Below, piece by piece: positions 44,694-56,512 of a stretch of 64,000 nt of DNA. The position numbers and the translations under genes are program-made. Source of the DNA: Phragmites australis (lineage: Eukaryota > Streptophyta > Magnoliopsida > Poales > Poaceae). Position 1 is the first letter of the stretch. Every line of letters starts with the position of its first letter. Below the pieces are notes generated by a model. The model saw nothing but the letters and a program-made list of their open reading frames with translations, was not told the origin of the DNA and did no database searches. Where the stretch lies: contig NC_084932.1 of the NCBI RefSeq assembly GCF_958298935.1, positions 20,749,501 to 20,813,500 of the forward strand, in the 5' to 3' direction.

Positions 44694-45819
44694 CACTATG
44701 TAAAAAAAATCATTAGTGATGAGTGATAATAGGCATTAGTGGCGGGTCCTATACCTGCCACTCTTATCACTTTACGTTACTAATGATAGTTCATTAGTGA
44801 AGGGTGATGATACGCCACTATTGAGGTTATTAGTGACGGATGATGACCCATAACTCGTTACTAATGTTTAGTCATTAGTGACGGGTCGTAACCGTGACCC
44901 GTCACTATTAGTTGAACATTAGTGATGGGTTGTAATCTTGACCCGTCACTAATGACCGATGAACATTTTTTGTATTTGTGGACTAAAAAATATATTTTTT
45001 TCATTCTAGCCATCCCAACGCAGACCCATCCCATATGCCTCACAAGCCACGTTTTTTCACATTATTTTTAAGTTTGCGTTCCATGGGAATCGAACCCGCG
45101 ACCTCCTCCTCGCGCGTGTAGCCACATTACTACCTCTGCTATCAAGTAGTTGTGATAGAAACCAGATATTTTATCCTTTTAACCTTCTTTGCCAAATATT
45201 ATTAGTAACGCGTCATAACCATAACCCATCACTAATGACTAATTTTGCCAAATTTCGTATTCTAGTACTGCTGAGGTGAGAAGAAAAATAAGAAAAAAAA
45301 TTAAATTAAATTAAAAATATTTGCAATACCGTCATTAGTGACTGGAGTTGGTCATTAGTGACAGATTACATGTTGACCTGTCACTAATGGTTGGCATAGG
45401 ATGACCTGTTATTGATGAGTGACTAGTAACGGGTCAAGTTGTGACCCGTTACTAATAACTGGTCTAGTACGACTTGTCACTGATGACCCAGTCAATAGTG
45501 ATGGATCACAACTTGACCCGTTATTAATGACTAGCCTAGGACGATCCGTCACTAATAACCGGCCTAGGATGACCCATCACTGATGACCAGTCATTAGTGA
45601 CGAGTCACAACTTGACCCATCACTATTATTATCAGTGACAGGTCATGTTACGACCCGTCACTAATGACCACTTATTAGTGATAAGTCTATATCTGGTCTC
45701 GATCAAAAGACACATTAGTGACGTGTCCTTACTAGACCCGTCACTAATAGGACACTAGTGATGTGTGTTAAGCAGTCGTCACTAATATGGTGTCTTTTTT
45801 GATGGTTTCTTATATAGTG
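44694..45819. mobile_element. Non-autonomous CACTA element, 1126 bp
   Basis: Starts CACTATGTAAAAAAAATC and ends ...GTTTCTTATATAGTG (reverse complement CACTATATAAGAAAC). Flanking triplets AAC and AAT agree at two of three bases. The interior has over a dozen copies of CATTAGTGACGGGTCA / TGACCCGTCACTAATG in both orientations as subterminal repeats. No transposase. Confidence 0.85.
45086..45141 (-). other. tRNA-like module with consensus B box inside the CACTA element
   Basis: On the minus strand TAGCAGAGGTAG (45141-45130) resembles an A box. GGTTCGATTCC (45096-45086) is an exact match to the Pol III B-box consensus GGTTCGANTCC. The 33-bp gap matches tRNA genes. Stems around the boxes are only partly complementary. 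Confidence 0.55.
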
Positions 45820-46465
45820 AATATAGCAAAAAATAAATAAAGATAACTCCATAATCCTTTAGTTATGCCCACACAGACAAACATCTAGGGTAATACCAAC
45901 CTAGCGATCCTCTCATTTGATATCTTTAGTGTAGAAATAATCATAGACTGAATGTCCTCCAAGCTGTAGATTGTGTGGATAACAAGGGTGAATACATAGA
46001 GTACTCAGTAAGTGGTGGAAAGGCATATAGAAGTATAAAAGTGGAATGCACAAGCTTGAAGAAATATTCTAACATAAAATATTTACAGAAAAGCAGTGTT
46101 TATCCAACAAACTTGAAGTGAGTACACACTTAGCTTTAGAACTTAAGAATAGTAAATAAAGCAGCAGTTTACAGGTAGAACATTAATTAAGAGAATGAAA
46201 TAGGGAAGCCACAACCACCAAGATTGTTCCATAACTCAGTCCCCTTAACAACCAGTGGGGCCACAACCACCCACATTGCATCCACTAAGCCTTTTGTAGT
46301 TAGATCTGTATTAGCATCTCCCCTGACTACACACAAGGAAGTAGTCTGACTAGATGTAGATCCATCTAGACTAGCCACGCACCCCCTTTAATAGTCTCAG
46401 AGATCAATACAAGATAAATAGGATGTAGAGCTATTATACCAAAGGAGTTATGAACCTGTATAAAA
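45820..46465. other. Intergenic, possibly the start of a Gypsy LTR
   Basis: No gene. The last part probably belongs to the LTR whose end is seen at 46470-46553. Confidence 0.35.
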
Positions 46466-46469
46466 CCCC

Positions 46470-48727
46470 TATGTGTGTTCTTTGATTCATCTAATCGAAG
46501 CATCTCCTACCTCTTCTACAGATTTGTAAGATCGGCGGTTCACCGATCATTGACAACTTGTGTCGTCCGTGGAGATCATGACAATAGGCACTAAAACATC
46601 TACACATGACATGTCGTTGGATTCTCCTAAACCTGCACCGAGGATCGGCTTCTCGGACAAGGGTTTCTACGAAAACTTTACCCTCTCGACTAATGATGAG
46701 CCAGCGATCATTCGGGTGGAACTCGACGAAGATCTTACTGGCGACGACTCCAACGATGAGGTAAGCCGCTTTTTAGATTGGTGTGCCAAGAATTACGGCA
46801 TCAAGTTTGAACCACTCTGTTGCCAAGATGATCACGAGAGCGATGTTCACCGCAAGATGGGATCCTCCCCGTGGCATCCGACAAACATGGATTGTCGAAA
46901 TACCTATCCGGATAATTCCTCTGATGATAAATCCATGATGGATCTAGACTCCTCCTCCAATGGAGGTTACCACTAAGAAGTCTTCGCTATTTGAGATGGG
47001 GACATCGGCCTAGTTGGTCATGACGATAACGACCTCGCAAACACACGGGCCCCCGTCGCTCTGGCTACAGGAGATAACAAGTAGCTTCCGCTGATGACAA
47101 CTCCCCAAATCCCAAATCTTAATAGAGTCTAGGATCTAACGTCTCCTGACCATCAATAGGGAGCTTAGCATTTCAGATCTGCAACGACGCAAAGGCTCCT
47201 CCTTCTGCAAGAGGCCCTCTAACGCCCCTACTATAGATCTGATGACTCCTCGTTGACAAGGGCTGGATGAATAGCGCAGTGCCCGGGAGCTTCAAGTTTG
47301 TTCTCGTCTCCTCCTATATCTCTAACAAGAAAGCACTGAGGTGTTGATATGATCAGTTGAATATCAAATCCCTCTAGAGCTACTACAACCAAGATATCCG
47401 ACAACGAGCTATCTCTGAAGTGAGAGGGTCTCTACACAGTGGTCAAGTCTACTCATCCTGAGTCTCTTAGTAATGAAGGATGGATGAGTCTTCAGTAATT
47501 CTTGGAACGTCGACCAACTCCAAAAGTTTATGTGTAAGTACTAAGAGTAAATTTACACTAGTAAAAGTTCATAATTTATGTAAGGTCGCTTGAATCTCTT
47601 TGTGCTCTTTTTTGTCATCCCTAAAATAAATATCTGGCACCTGTAAGACGGGTACACTGGCGATAAGCCGTAATCCGGATACCTTTACCTATTGTGCGAA
47701 ATTGGATAAGTCCAAACAAGATCACATGAGAATTGACTTAGGAAATAAGTGTTTCTACGACCAGAGGGGAAGTATGAGCATTCAATGATATTATCTTACC
47801 TCGATCAGCTAATTCATAATGGTCGGTTGGCAGTTTTTATCTTATTATTTTTGACTCTTTATCTTGAGTTTTTTTTCCTAGATAACCAATCAGGGCTAGA
47901 TGAATACAATATACCAAGAGCTAACAACAACATATTATACGTGTGCCAAAGTGACTTCCTTCGCGCGGATACAATGTTCTAAGTTACAAAATCGCGGGAT
48001 GTGACAAAGGTTCCTTATCACGTCCTCAATTGCCCGAGGGTACAACGCCTCTTCCTCATGTTGGACCTATGACTGACTCGATTAAGCTCCCCGATTAGTA
48101 ATGAAGTCATCCTACCCTAGCCGAAGGAGAAAACAAGTAGCACTAAGTATGTTAGGTTGTCGGTATCTCCTCAGTGTCGTTTTCCCAAGAAGTTTCACTA
48201 TTTTCATTTACATTCTTTTTTGTTTTTTACTAACAAAATAATAAGTTTTTATTTCCAAGCATAGGATACCCAAAAAAGCACAAGTGGACTCGGCGATTCT
48301 TCGACCAGTCACCACGGTAGTTCCAAGTGCTACTCGAAGCTATGATCTTATGTGCCAAGGTCCCATCATATTTTTTGTTCTAGATCTCTTCCGACATATG
48401 CTGGAGTTGTTGGTATGAAATACCAGGAGAGCTAGCACACTACACCGATAAAGATGCTCAGTTTCCAAATATTATCTTGATCTTTTACTAGAAAAGGAGG
48501 AAAGACCCACCAGACAGAGAGCCAAAATTTTCCCAAACTTCTTGGAATCCAGAGGAATTTGGACGATGCTTATTGTTGACCAGAAATTTCTACTCAGGTG
48601 AGGTCCCTACCCCGAAGGCTCATGAAGCTACCCAGAAAAACCTTCTGTGTTTTCTTTAATTTATCTACTTGAAGCATTCTCTAACTTTTCTATAAATTTA
48701 TAAGATCGATGGCTCACCAATCGTCGA
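46470..48727 (+). mobile_element. Remnant of a Tat-type Gypsy element
   Basis: 46470-46553 (TGTGTTCTTTGATTCATCTA...TAAGATCGGCGGTTCACCGATC) recurs at about 48647-48727 in diverged form (TGTGTTTTCTTTAATTTATC...TAAGATCGATGGCTCACCAATC), as expected for two LTR ends. Just after the first copy comes TTGTGTCGTCCGTGG, the kind of sequence found around the primer-binding site of Tat elements. Most of the interior is unrecognisable, so the element has lost pol. Confidence 0.6.
46560..46976 (+). pseudogene. Putative N-terminal gag fragment of the Tat-type remnant (138 aa)
   Basis: Open frame directly after the putative primer-binding site, with VELDEDLTGDDSNDEVSRFLDWCAKNYGI as its clearest stretch. It is acidic and hydrophilic, in the position of the leader part of gag in Tat elements. 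I do not recognise a defined domain. The frame closes at 46974 and nothing downstream resembles intact gag. It could also be a chance ORF. Confidence 0.45.
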
Positions 48728-48734
48728 TATTACG

Positions 48735-50830
48735 AATTGATAGTGATATATTATCACTATCGGTTATTACTGAACCACCAGGGAAAGAGAAGCAGAGATG
48801 ACCTTTTCTATAATAGTGATTATTTTGTAATATTTAGGTTCGTGCCCCTAGTTTCAAAACTTATTTGGTTCATGCTACTACTGTTTCATTTTGTCTCTCA
48901 CTGTGACTATTTTGCAGACGTGGCAATCCAACTTATTCCAAAATGCCCTCAGTTCCTCATCTCCTTCCCCAATTCCGTCTCTTTCCTAGTCGCTTCCCTC
49001 CCCGTGACCAACCGCCGCCTTCCTCCATGCGCTCGCGCTCAACCGTCAGTGATGCCAGACTTGGTTGCCATCGTACTCCACCCACCTATGCCCCGACCAC
49101 CACGGATCTCCCCACGATTGCGCTGCACCCGCACCTGGCTGTCGCCTCCTCCTCCCCCATGCGCAGACCTACTAGGCATTAAGCAATCTGAGTTGCAGCG
49201 ACACCGGCGAGCAGCGGAAAGTGGGAGTGATGGTAGGCAAGGATCTGCGGCATGGCATCGTCCATAACACATCGCCGTCGACCACAACGCACGGCTGAAA
49301 TAGAGAGTTCGAGTTCTGGCAGTGACAAATCCTCTCTCTTCTCCTTCATCGCACATGTTGTAGTGTGCTCCGCCCTTCTTGCTTGCTTGCCTGGATGGAT
49401 ATGTTGCTTTCTTAGATGGATTTGTGCTTCCTAGAGGATGAGGCGGCTGATGGATTTGTTGCCAGCCGCTCCGATTTCTCTCTCTTCTTATCGTTGCTGC
49501 CAGCCACCCCCTTCACGTTGCTCACTCCCGCCACCTTCCTCTGCTCAGCACAAACCCATGAGCTGTGACCCGGTGGGAGTGGAGTTCCGCAGAGGAAGGA
49601 GAAGAAGAGAGAAGATGAGGTGGATCTTAACTTTAAGATGAGGGTGAGAGGAAGAGATGAAAAGAGAGAGAATACAGATGATATTTTGGTCATTGGCATA
49701 GTTAAACGGCTTGAACAAACGACATTTGGGCTCCAATGACATAATAAATAAAAGTTCTGAAACCAGTAGCATAAGTTCAAAATACTACAAAAACGATAGC
49801 AAATGATAAAATCGTAATTGGTGCAGTGACCTAAACATAAATTTTCCTTTTTATGCTGCTAGACACTATGAAATAATGGATATTTGCTAATGCACACTAC
49901 CTCCATTAAAATATTTATTTTCGGCCCGAGAGGAGAGAGAAACTTTGTGAAATGTTTGTTCTGCCTCTACGGTTGTGGGGCTCACTTGTCACCACTTTTC
50001 TACCTCTCTCATCTTGTTTTTGCATCTCTCATGTGTCGTAGTGCTTCCCAGTCGTCTAGTGGTCTGGACAAACATGACCTTAAAATGATGCAGCATGGCT
50101 TCATTGTGTTGATGTAGCACTGTGGCACTAATTGAGCGGAGTTTTGGGAGAGGACTAGCAACAAAGTCATTATAGTGCTGGATTTAGGAGTATATTTGAT
50201 TGGTCTGATTGTTTGAAGCACGATTTTGGATTCGAGAGGAAATTGGGGATCGGATGGGAAGGAAGGGGCCCTTGACGCTGGCAACGAAACTATCCTAGCT
50301 GACGAATAATAGCTTATTGCAAATTGTTAAATATGTTTGGTAGGTTGTTGAATCAAGTTTTTTAATTTGTTGGATCTGTACAAAAGGATAGGAAAAATAC
50401 AAATCTAAATCACATGTGCTAATATAGCATTTTATTGGTTCGAAAAAAAAGCATTTCAATGTTATTGTAGGGTGTAATAGCGACACACTCAGATATGTGA
50501 GTGTGATGTGCATACGTGTATCACTTGTAATCGATTAAAAATCATAGCATTTTTCTTTGTTTGCTAAAAATTAGAAAAAAAATAGCTAGTTAGACCATAC
50601 TAATATTGGGCCCTATATGACTCAACCTTTTGTTGCGAACCAAAGGCAATCCACCATTTGGAAGACCTTATATCTCTTGGCCCACTACACTCTAATTTTG
50701 CCTTATTTAGAGCACGTGAATTTACAACAATATGAATTTTAGGAATCTGAAAGAAAAAATCTGTGCGGAGTTGGTTTCTAGATGCGAATTGTGCTACTAC
50801 AGTACTAGTTTACAGCTTTCCACTTTGTGC
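48735..50830. other. Intergenic, no gene recognised
   Basis: A short stretch ending CTATAATAGTG (about 48735-48822) resembles CACTA ends. About 48940-49660 is Ser/Pro/Arg-coding GC-rich sequence in all frames, with ORFs of 60-176 codons on both strands and no family features. 49660-50830 is AT-rich and featureless. Confidence 0.4.
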
Positions 50831-50939
50831 GCAGAAACGTGTCTGGTTCTCCTCTGGCTCCGTGAATCGATGCTAATATCCAACAAAATCTGAATCTGTC
50901 AGACTTAAACGTTCAAATCAGTCTTCAAAAGAAAAAAAA

Positions 50940-51640
50940 TCATCATGAGACCGTGGAAACCACACCAGAAGGACGATCCAAAATCCAAATCCATCGACCT
51001 AGAAGCAATCTTTTTCTTACAGAAACAAGTCACTCCAGAATCCAGATTGGATGGAACGCCCGTGAGCAGAATGACACTTTTCTCAGATTCCTCCCCTTCC
51101 TTGTAGAAAGAGATAGATATTCCTCCTCAAAAATTCATCATGAGACCGTGGAAAGCAAGCTGCAATCCATCTGCACCTGCACTAGGCGGTCCTGGTGTAA
51201 AGCAACATATTCGCAAGCACATCGATATAGCGGCATCGCAGTAGCAGCATCGATTCGTCAGGCTAGCAGCCTGCATGAGCAGGAGTAGGGCCATGTTCGA
51301 CTGAACTTCCAGGCTCTTCGATTGAAATTAAAAGAGTTTTGTTAAATAGTAATTTTTAGTTTTTAATTTTTTGAGTGAAATTTATGGCAGTGATTATTTA
51401 ATATGAACTAGGTGTTAGAGAAAAAATAGTTTTCTCTAATTCATTTTTCACATAGAATCATTTCCTTTATAGAGTTTATCATAAAAAATCGCTTTCAACT
51501 ATGTAATCACTTTACTCAAAGAATCGCTTCATTCAGAGAATTTAGATCAGAGAAGTTCTACCAAACAGATACTATGAGCAGGAGCAAGAGCGGCATCAGT
51601 CTAAACTTCTCTGAAACTACCGGTACATTGCTTTAGATGT
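50940..51640. repeat. Segment C: third diverged relative of segment B (left part)
   Basis: 51082-51271 is collinear with 41319-41517, and GAACTTCTCTGAAACTACCGG at about 51603 parallels CAGAACTTCTGAAACTGCCGG at about 41563. Between them, about 51285-51575, an AT-rich MITE-like stretch (starting GGCCATGTTCGACTGAACTTC, ending GAAGTTCTACCAAACAG) is absent from B. Confidence 0.65.
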
Positions 51641-51744
51641 CTCTGGCTACTCCGATTTTCGCAGTGTGGCAGCCCCAGTCGATGCCAGCCTCCTCTCTAG
51701 CTCGGAGTGATATCTCTCATACTTCACACGGTGTGTGTCACCAA

Positions 51745-52075
51745 TAAGGATGGCAAAGGGTCTGCGTCCTGTCAGATTTTGAACGCCCACACTTGATCCA
51801 AAACCCGATTCTTCAAACTCGACCTGACCCTAAAATCAATATCGAGCACAAAAATACCCCGTCTCTAGCCTCGACGGGGACACGAAACCCGATGAAGCAA
51901 CCCGAAACCCGACCACGCGGGCGCGGGCGTGCGGCTGAGCACGCTAGGGAGGGTGGCGCAAGCGTGCGGCAGGACTTGCTGGGGAGGGCGGCACGGGCAT
52001 CGAGGAGGGCATTGGAGCGGGGGAGGAGACGGGGATGAAATCCCCAAATCCCCCACTGTCATCGCTTTTGCCGTC
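51745..52075. mobile_element. hAT-like element, left part, cut by the Copia element
   Basis: AAGGATGGCAAAGGGTCTGCG at about 51747 is a hAT-like start. The interior repeats ACCCGAAACCCGA and CGGGCGCGGGCG. The sequence stops at the Copia LTR start (52076), so the other end should lie beyond the window. Confidence 0.45.
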
Positions 52076-54272
52076 TGAAAGTGCATCTAGACCCCATAAG
52101 TAGGTTTTGGCTTGTTGATGACAAAACGATTAAGGATCTAATATGTTTATCTAAGTCATGAACAAGTCTAAGTCTAAATTGAGAAGATATATGACGTTTG
52201 ACGCCCTTCGAAAAGAAAGGAGAAGCAACTAGGATTACTCAATAGGATTTAAATTCTTTTATTTTTGAAATTGAGTCTAGGATAGCTGCTCTATTAAGAG
52301 GGCTGCATTTGATTGCTTGATTAGTGTCTCAATGCTCAAGATATCCTTTAGAACCAATAAGTTGAGAGACACTCACCCACGGACACCGGGTTGTTTTGCA
52401 AAGTTCACTGAGTCCGGAGTCTCCGGTGTTCACCGGATACTCCGGTACTCAGTATTTAGTCCGGAGTCTCCGAGAAAGATTCCGGCAGAGGGTGCTCGGT
52501 TCCGCGTTATTTTTGTTGAAAAAGACCAGAGTCTCCGGTGGATACTCTGGTAGTTGGTGAGTTTTAAGGCCGGAGTCTCCCTCGTCTCCGAGGGAGACTC
52601 CGAGAGAGGTCAATCGGTTAGGCATTTATTTTTATTTAAAAAGGCTGGAGTCCCTGGTGTTCACCGGATACTCCGAGGGAGACTCCGGCAGGGGTGTCTC
52701 GGTTAACATTTATTCTTTTTGATAAAAGGACCGGAGTCTCCGGTGTTTACCGGATACTCCGGTACCTGGAGAAGCCGGAGGGTCCGGTAAGTCTCCGGAC
52801 TTAGTCTAATTGATAGCCTGTCAGGACCGGAGACTCCGGTGTTTAAACATGGCCAAATGGGCCATTCGGGCTGACCCGGCACGGGCCCAGCTTGGCACGG
52901 CCCGAACGGCCCATCTACTGTAGCGGTCCGTGCCGTGCCGGCCCGCGTGCCTCTCCCTTGGCCCACGGCACGGCCCGTCGGTGACCGTGCCGTGCCGGGG
53001 CGGTCCGGGCACGATTTCGGCTCGGTGGCCCGGTCGGCCCGACCGGCCGAAATAGAAAATAAAAAAATATATAGCAAAAATATATAGAAAAAAGATAAAA
53101 ATTAAAAAATAGATAAAAAAATAGCTACAAAATTAAAAATATATATAAAAAATAGAAAATAATCGGGTATTTGCGTGCCGGGTCGGATCGTGCCGGGCCG
53201 TGCCGTCCTAGGCTGGGCCATGCTCATGCCAGCCCGACTCGGCCGGGCCGTGCCGTGCCGGCCCGGCCCGTCTCGACTCGGGCCGTGCCTACAGTGCCGT
53301 GCCTCGGGCCGGCCCAGTAGGTACGGCCTATTTGGACGTCTTTACCGGTGTTCACCGGAGACTTCGGTAACTTAACAGAATTGTAACGGCTAGTTCTGAC
53401 ACGTTCTGTGACTGTTTTGACGCCGTTTTTGGATTTGAAACTGGATACTCCGGTGTTCACTGGATACTCCGGTTAGGTCTGACAGAACAGTAACGACTAG
53501 TTTTTGAGAGAGGGCTATATATACTTCCACACCTCTTGGCATTAAATGCTTGCTGTTGCTGGTGAACTCTAGACTCCTTGAGCATTCTAAGAGTATTTAA
53601 AATCCCTCCAACGACCTCTAGTGCTAAATTTTGCAAAAATTTAGTGAGTTTGGGTTTGGAGTGAGATTAAGCCACTTGAGCATTGAGTTCTTCCTCGAGC
53701 ATTCGCTGTGATCTTTACTCTTGAAGCTTTGTGCTTCTAGATGGCAAGACATCGCCCGTAGAGCACCCAATCTTTGTGGAGTGCCACAGGAAGTTTGTAA
53801 TCGACTTCAAATTGAGTAAGAAAATTCTAGCTTGACCTTGGTGGTCACTAGAAGAGGATAGGGTTGGAAAAGATCCGGTTCTTTGTGAGCTCCTCGACGG
53901 AGACGTAGGCACTTCTTTGTAAGGTAGCCGAACTCCGGGATAATCTCTTGTGTTCTTTTTTGTGCAATTTACTTAATCGTGTGGATTTAAGAATTTACAT
54001 ATAAGTTGCCTTAGTGATCATCTTGCTAGCATTAACTATTATTCTAGCTTTGTGATATCTAGTAGACATAGCTTCACTTTTAGATTCTAGCTGCTCGCTT
54101 TAATTCATAGTTGTTCTTGATTTCCTGTATAGACCGGAGACTCCGGACTAGACCGAATACTCCGGACCAGACCGGAGTATCCAACCTTCACCGGAGTATC
54201 CGACAGTTTTAATTCGCTATTTTAGTTTTAATTTTCAGAAAAACCTATTCACCCCCCCTCTAGGCACTTTCA
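52076..54272 (+). repeat. Left LTR of the Sirevirus, with nested hAT element
   Basis: About 1.69 kb after removing the 509-bp insertion and duplication. It carries many copies of CCGGAGTCTCCGG and CACCGGATACTCCGG. TATA box TATATATA at 53516-53523; transcription would start shortly downstream. Terminal dinucleotides TG and CA. Confidence 0.93.
52844..53344. mobile_element. hAT-type element, 501 bp, target duplication CCGGTGTT
   Basis: Ends TAAACATGGCCAAATGGGCC and (reverse complement) TAAAGACGTCCAAATAGGCC. Flanked by CCGGTGTT at 52836-52843 and 53345-53352. The right LTR at about 63621-63650 has the uninterrupted site GACTCCGGTGTTCACCGG. The body is GC-rich (GGCCCGTGCCGTGCC repeats) around an AT-rich core and encodes nothing. 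It is related to the element at 39906-40427. Confidence 0.95.
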
Positions 54273-54274
54273 AT

Positions 54275-54286
54275 TGGTATCAGAGC
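54275..54286 (+). other. Primer-binding site (initiator Met tRNA)
   Basis: TGGTATCAGAGC, 2 bp after the left LTR end. Confidence 0.94.
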
Positions 54287-54326
54287 CTAACCTCCTATAA
54301 GGCATCAGCGTTTGGAGGAAATTATT

Positions 54327-56302
54327 ATGTCGACATCCGGAAATCTGAGGGGTTTTAAAGATGATCCATCGAAGAATGATGACGGTAATGGTAAAGGAAA
54401 GGGAAGTGAAGTTCCTTTCAATTATGATCGTTTAAATTCTTCAAGCAATTATATCTCCGTGCCTTCCAGGCATGCACCATTTTTTAATGGTACATATTAT
54501 ACCGCTTGGAGGCACAAAATGAAAATGCATTTAATCTCTCTTCATCCTAGTATTTGGAAGATTGTTTGCACAGGCTTTGAGTTGCCGGAGGAAGATCAAG
54601 AGCTCACCTCAAGTGAAGAACAAAATATGCACCGCAATACTCAAGCCACAAGTGTATTGCTTAGTGCCTTGAGTCCGGAAGAATTCAATAAAGTGGATGG
54701 ACTTGAAGAAGCTAAGCAAATTTGAGATACTTTTCAAGTTGCTCATGAAGGGACAACAAGCGTAAGAGAATCCAAGATAGAGCTACTTGAGAGCAAGCTA
54801 GGAAGATTTGTGATGGAAGATCATGAAACTCCTCAACCCATGTATGATCGAATGATGGTGCTTGTGAACAAGCTAAGAGGGCTCGGGAGTGAGGACATTG
54901 ATGATCACAAAGTGGTAAAGAGATTGCTTAGAGCATTTGCTCCGAGAAACCCCACTTTGGTGACACTCCTTCGAGAGAGAAGGGACTACAAAAGGCTTAC
55001 ACCAAGCGATGTGCTTGGAAGGATCCTTGCTCATGAGCTCATGGAAGAAGAAGCAAATGAAGTGAAGATTCATGCCAAACAAAGCTCAACATCCAAGAAC
55101 AAGGAGGTTGCATTCAAGGCAAGCAAAAGCAAGCAAACTCAAGAATCAAGTACAAGTGAAGAGGAAAGCTCCGAAGATGAAGAAATGGCCTTCTTTGTGA
55201 AAAGATTCAAGAAGTTCATGAGAAAGGGAGGCTACTCAAAATACAAGAGAGATATGCCCAAGAAGAGAAAATCAAGAAGGGCATGCTATGAATGTGGCAA
55301 AGTTGGTCACTTCATAGCCGATTGTCCGAACAAGAAGAAAGGAAAGGACAAAGAAGACAATAAGATCAAGCTATACAAGAAGGACAAAAAAAGATATACA
55401 AGAAGAAGTATTCGGGTCAAGCACACATTGAAGAAGAGTGGGATTCAAACTCTGACTCCGACTGCGATGATGAAGGAGTCGCCACCATTGCCATCCATGA
55501 TCCAACACCAAGAAAATCACTCTTAATGAGTGATGATGATGATGACTCCCCAAAGTGCTTCATGGCTAAAAGCCGCAAGGTAAAATCTCAATCCAAGCTT
55601 CTAGATAGCGATAGTGAATATGATAGTGATTGTGATAGCTTGTTTAAAGGTTTGAATAAAAATATCATGGCTAAAATAAAGGAGCTAATGGATACAATAG
55701 ATAGTCATGAGGAGACCCTCGAGAGACAAGAGGACTTGCTCATCCTTGAAAAGGAGAGAAACCTGGAACTCGAGGAGCTCTTTGATAAAGAGAAGGAGAA
55801 AGTCGAGAAATTGTTAAATGACTATGATTTGGTCAATTCCTCAATTGCCGACCTTAAGAGTAACAATTTCTTGCTTCAAGAGAAATTATCTTGCTTGGAT
55901 AAAAATTATAAAACTCTTGAAATGCAAATTGATACCCTTAAGAAAGGCTCATCCAACTCTAATGAAGCTAATGTACTATCTAGTGCATCTACTAGCAATG
56001 GATGCTCTCGTTGTTTCAATTTTGATATAAATGCTTGTACGACTAATGTTGAATCCTTGCAAGCGTTACAAAAGGAGAATGAGAGGCTAAATACCTTGGT
56101 CAAATATGGATGCATCAAAACCTATAAATCAAAAGATGCACTTTACAAGACCATCCAAGCCAAGGATAACAAGCTAAAGAGAGGTCTTGGATTTGACCAA
56201 TACACGAGCAAATCAAATGGTCGTGCGCTATTGAATGGAGTGGAATGCCTCAAGTTTGTCAAAGGAGGCAAGCAAGTTGATCACACGGCTCAAACAAAGT
56301 AA
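54327..56302 (+). pseudogene. Sirevirus gag, with stop and frameshift
   Basis: The likely start is the ATG at 54327 (MSTSGNLRGF). The first part has the plant Copia gag region (PFFNGTYYTAWRHKMKMHL, about 54477-54533). An in-frame TGA at 54723-54725 replaces what is usually a Trp codon. The frame continues through LRGLGSEDIDDHKVVKRLLR to the CCHC zinc knuckle CYECGKVGHFIADC (about 55287-55328). A shift of frame occurs near 55400. The rest (to 56302) is acidic and then coiled-coil (TLERQEDLLILEKERNLELE...LNDYDLVNSSIADLKSNN, about 55720-55880), as in Sirevirus gag. Gag assembles the particle and binds RNA. Confidence 0.9.
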
Positions 56303-56512
56303 TCAAAGGCTCATGCTCCTCAATGCTCATTCTATGCCTCATATATGCTCAAAAGAGCCACCGTGGTAAAGTGGTTGCTCTCTATGTTGGTCCCCGCACA
56401 AGAGATAGAATTGTTAAAAGGAATGTGTGGGTACCAAAAGTGCTTGTGACTAACGCTAAAGGACCCAAACAAATTTGGGTACCTAAAATAAAGGCATAAC
56501 TTTGTTTTGTAG
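56303..56512 (+). other. Gag-pol junction region of the Sirevirus
   Basis: One frame still reads KVVALYVGPRTRDR, NVWVPKVLVTNAKGPKQIW and stops at 56497-56499. The pol frame has a TAG at 56510-56512 just before the protease. The TTTTGTTTTGTAGGC at this point looks like a splice acceptor, but is equally a mutated codon. How gag and pol were joined cannot be told from this decayed copy. Confidence 0.5.

Noticed and set aside
45086..45141. A genuine tRNA gene
   Set aside because: B box and spacing fit, but acceptor and anticodon stems do not form a cloverleaf by eye, and the site is inside a transposon. Kept only as a tRNA-like module.
44720..45780. CRISPR-like array of CATTAGTGACGGGTCA repeats
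   Set aside because: Repeats occur in both orientations at irregular spacing within CACTA ends; the genome is eukaryotic.
48737..49780. ORFs of 79-176 aa on both strands
   Set aside because: Ser/Pro/Arg-rich low-complexity translation with overlapping frames; nothing recognisable as a gene.
52414..53470. Satellite or CRISPR-like array made of CCGGAGTC repeats
   Set aside because: The repeats are irregularly spaced palindromes confined to LTRs and spacer of one Copia element.
56490..56512. Spliced gag-pol junction in the Sirevirus
   Set aside because: TTTTGTTTTGTAGGC resembles a splice acceptor, but no matching donor was identified and a single base change could explain the TAG.
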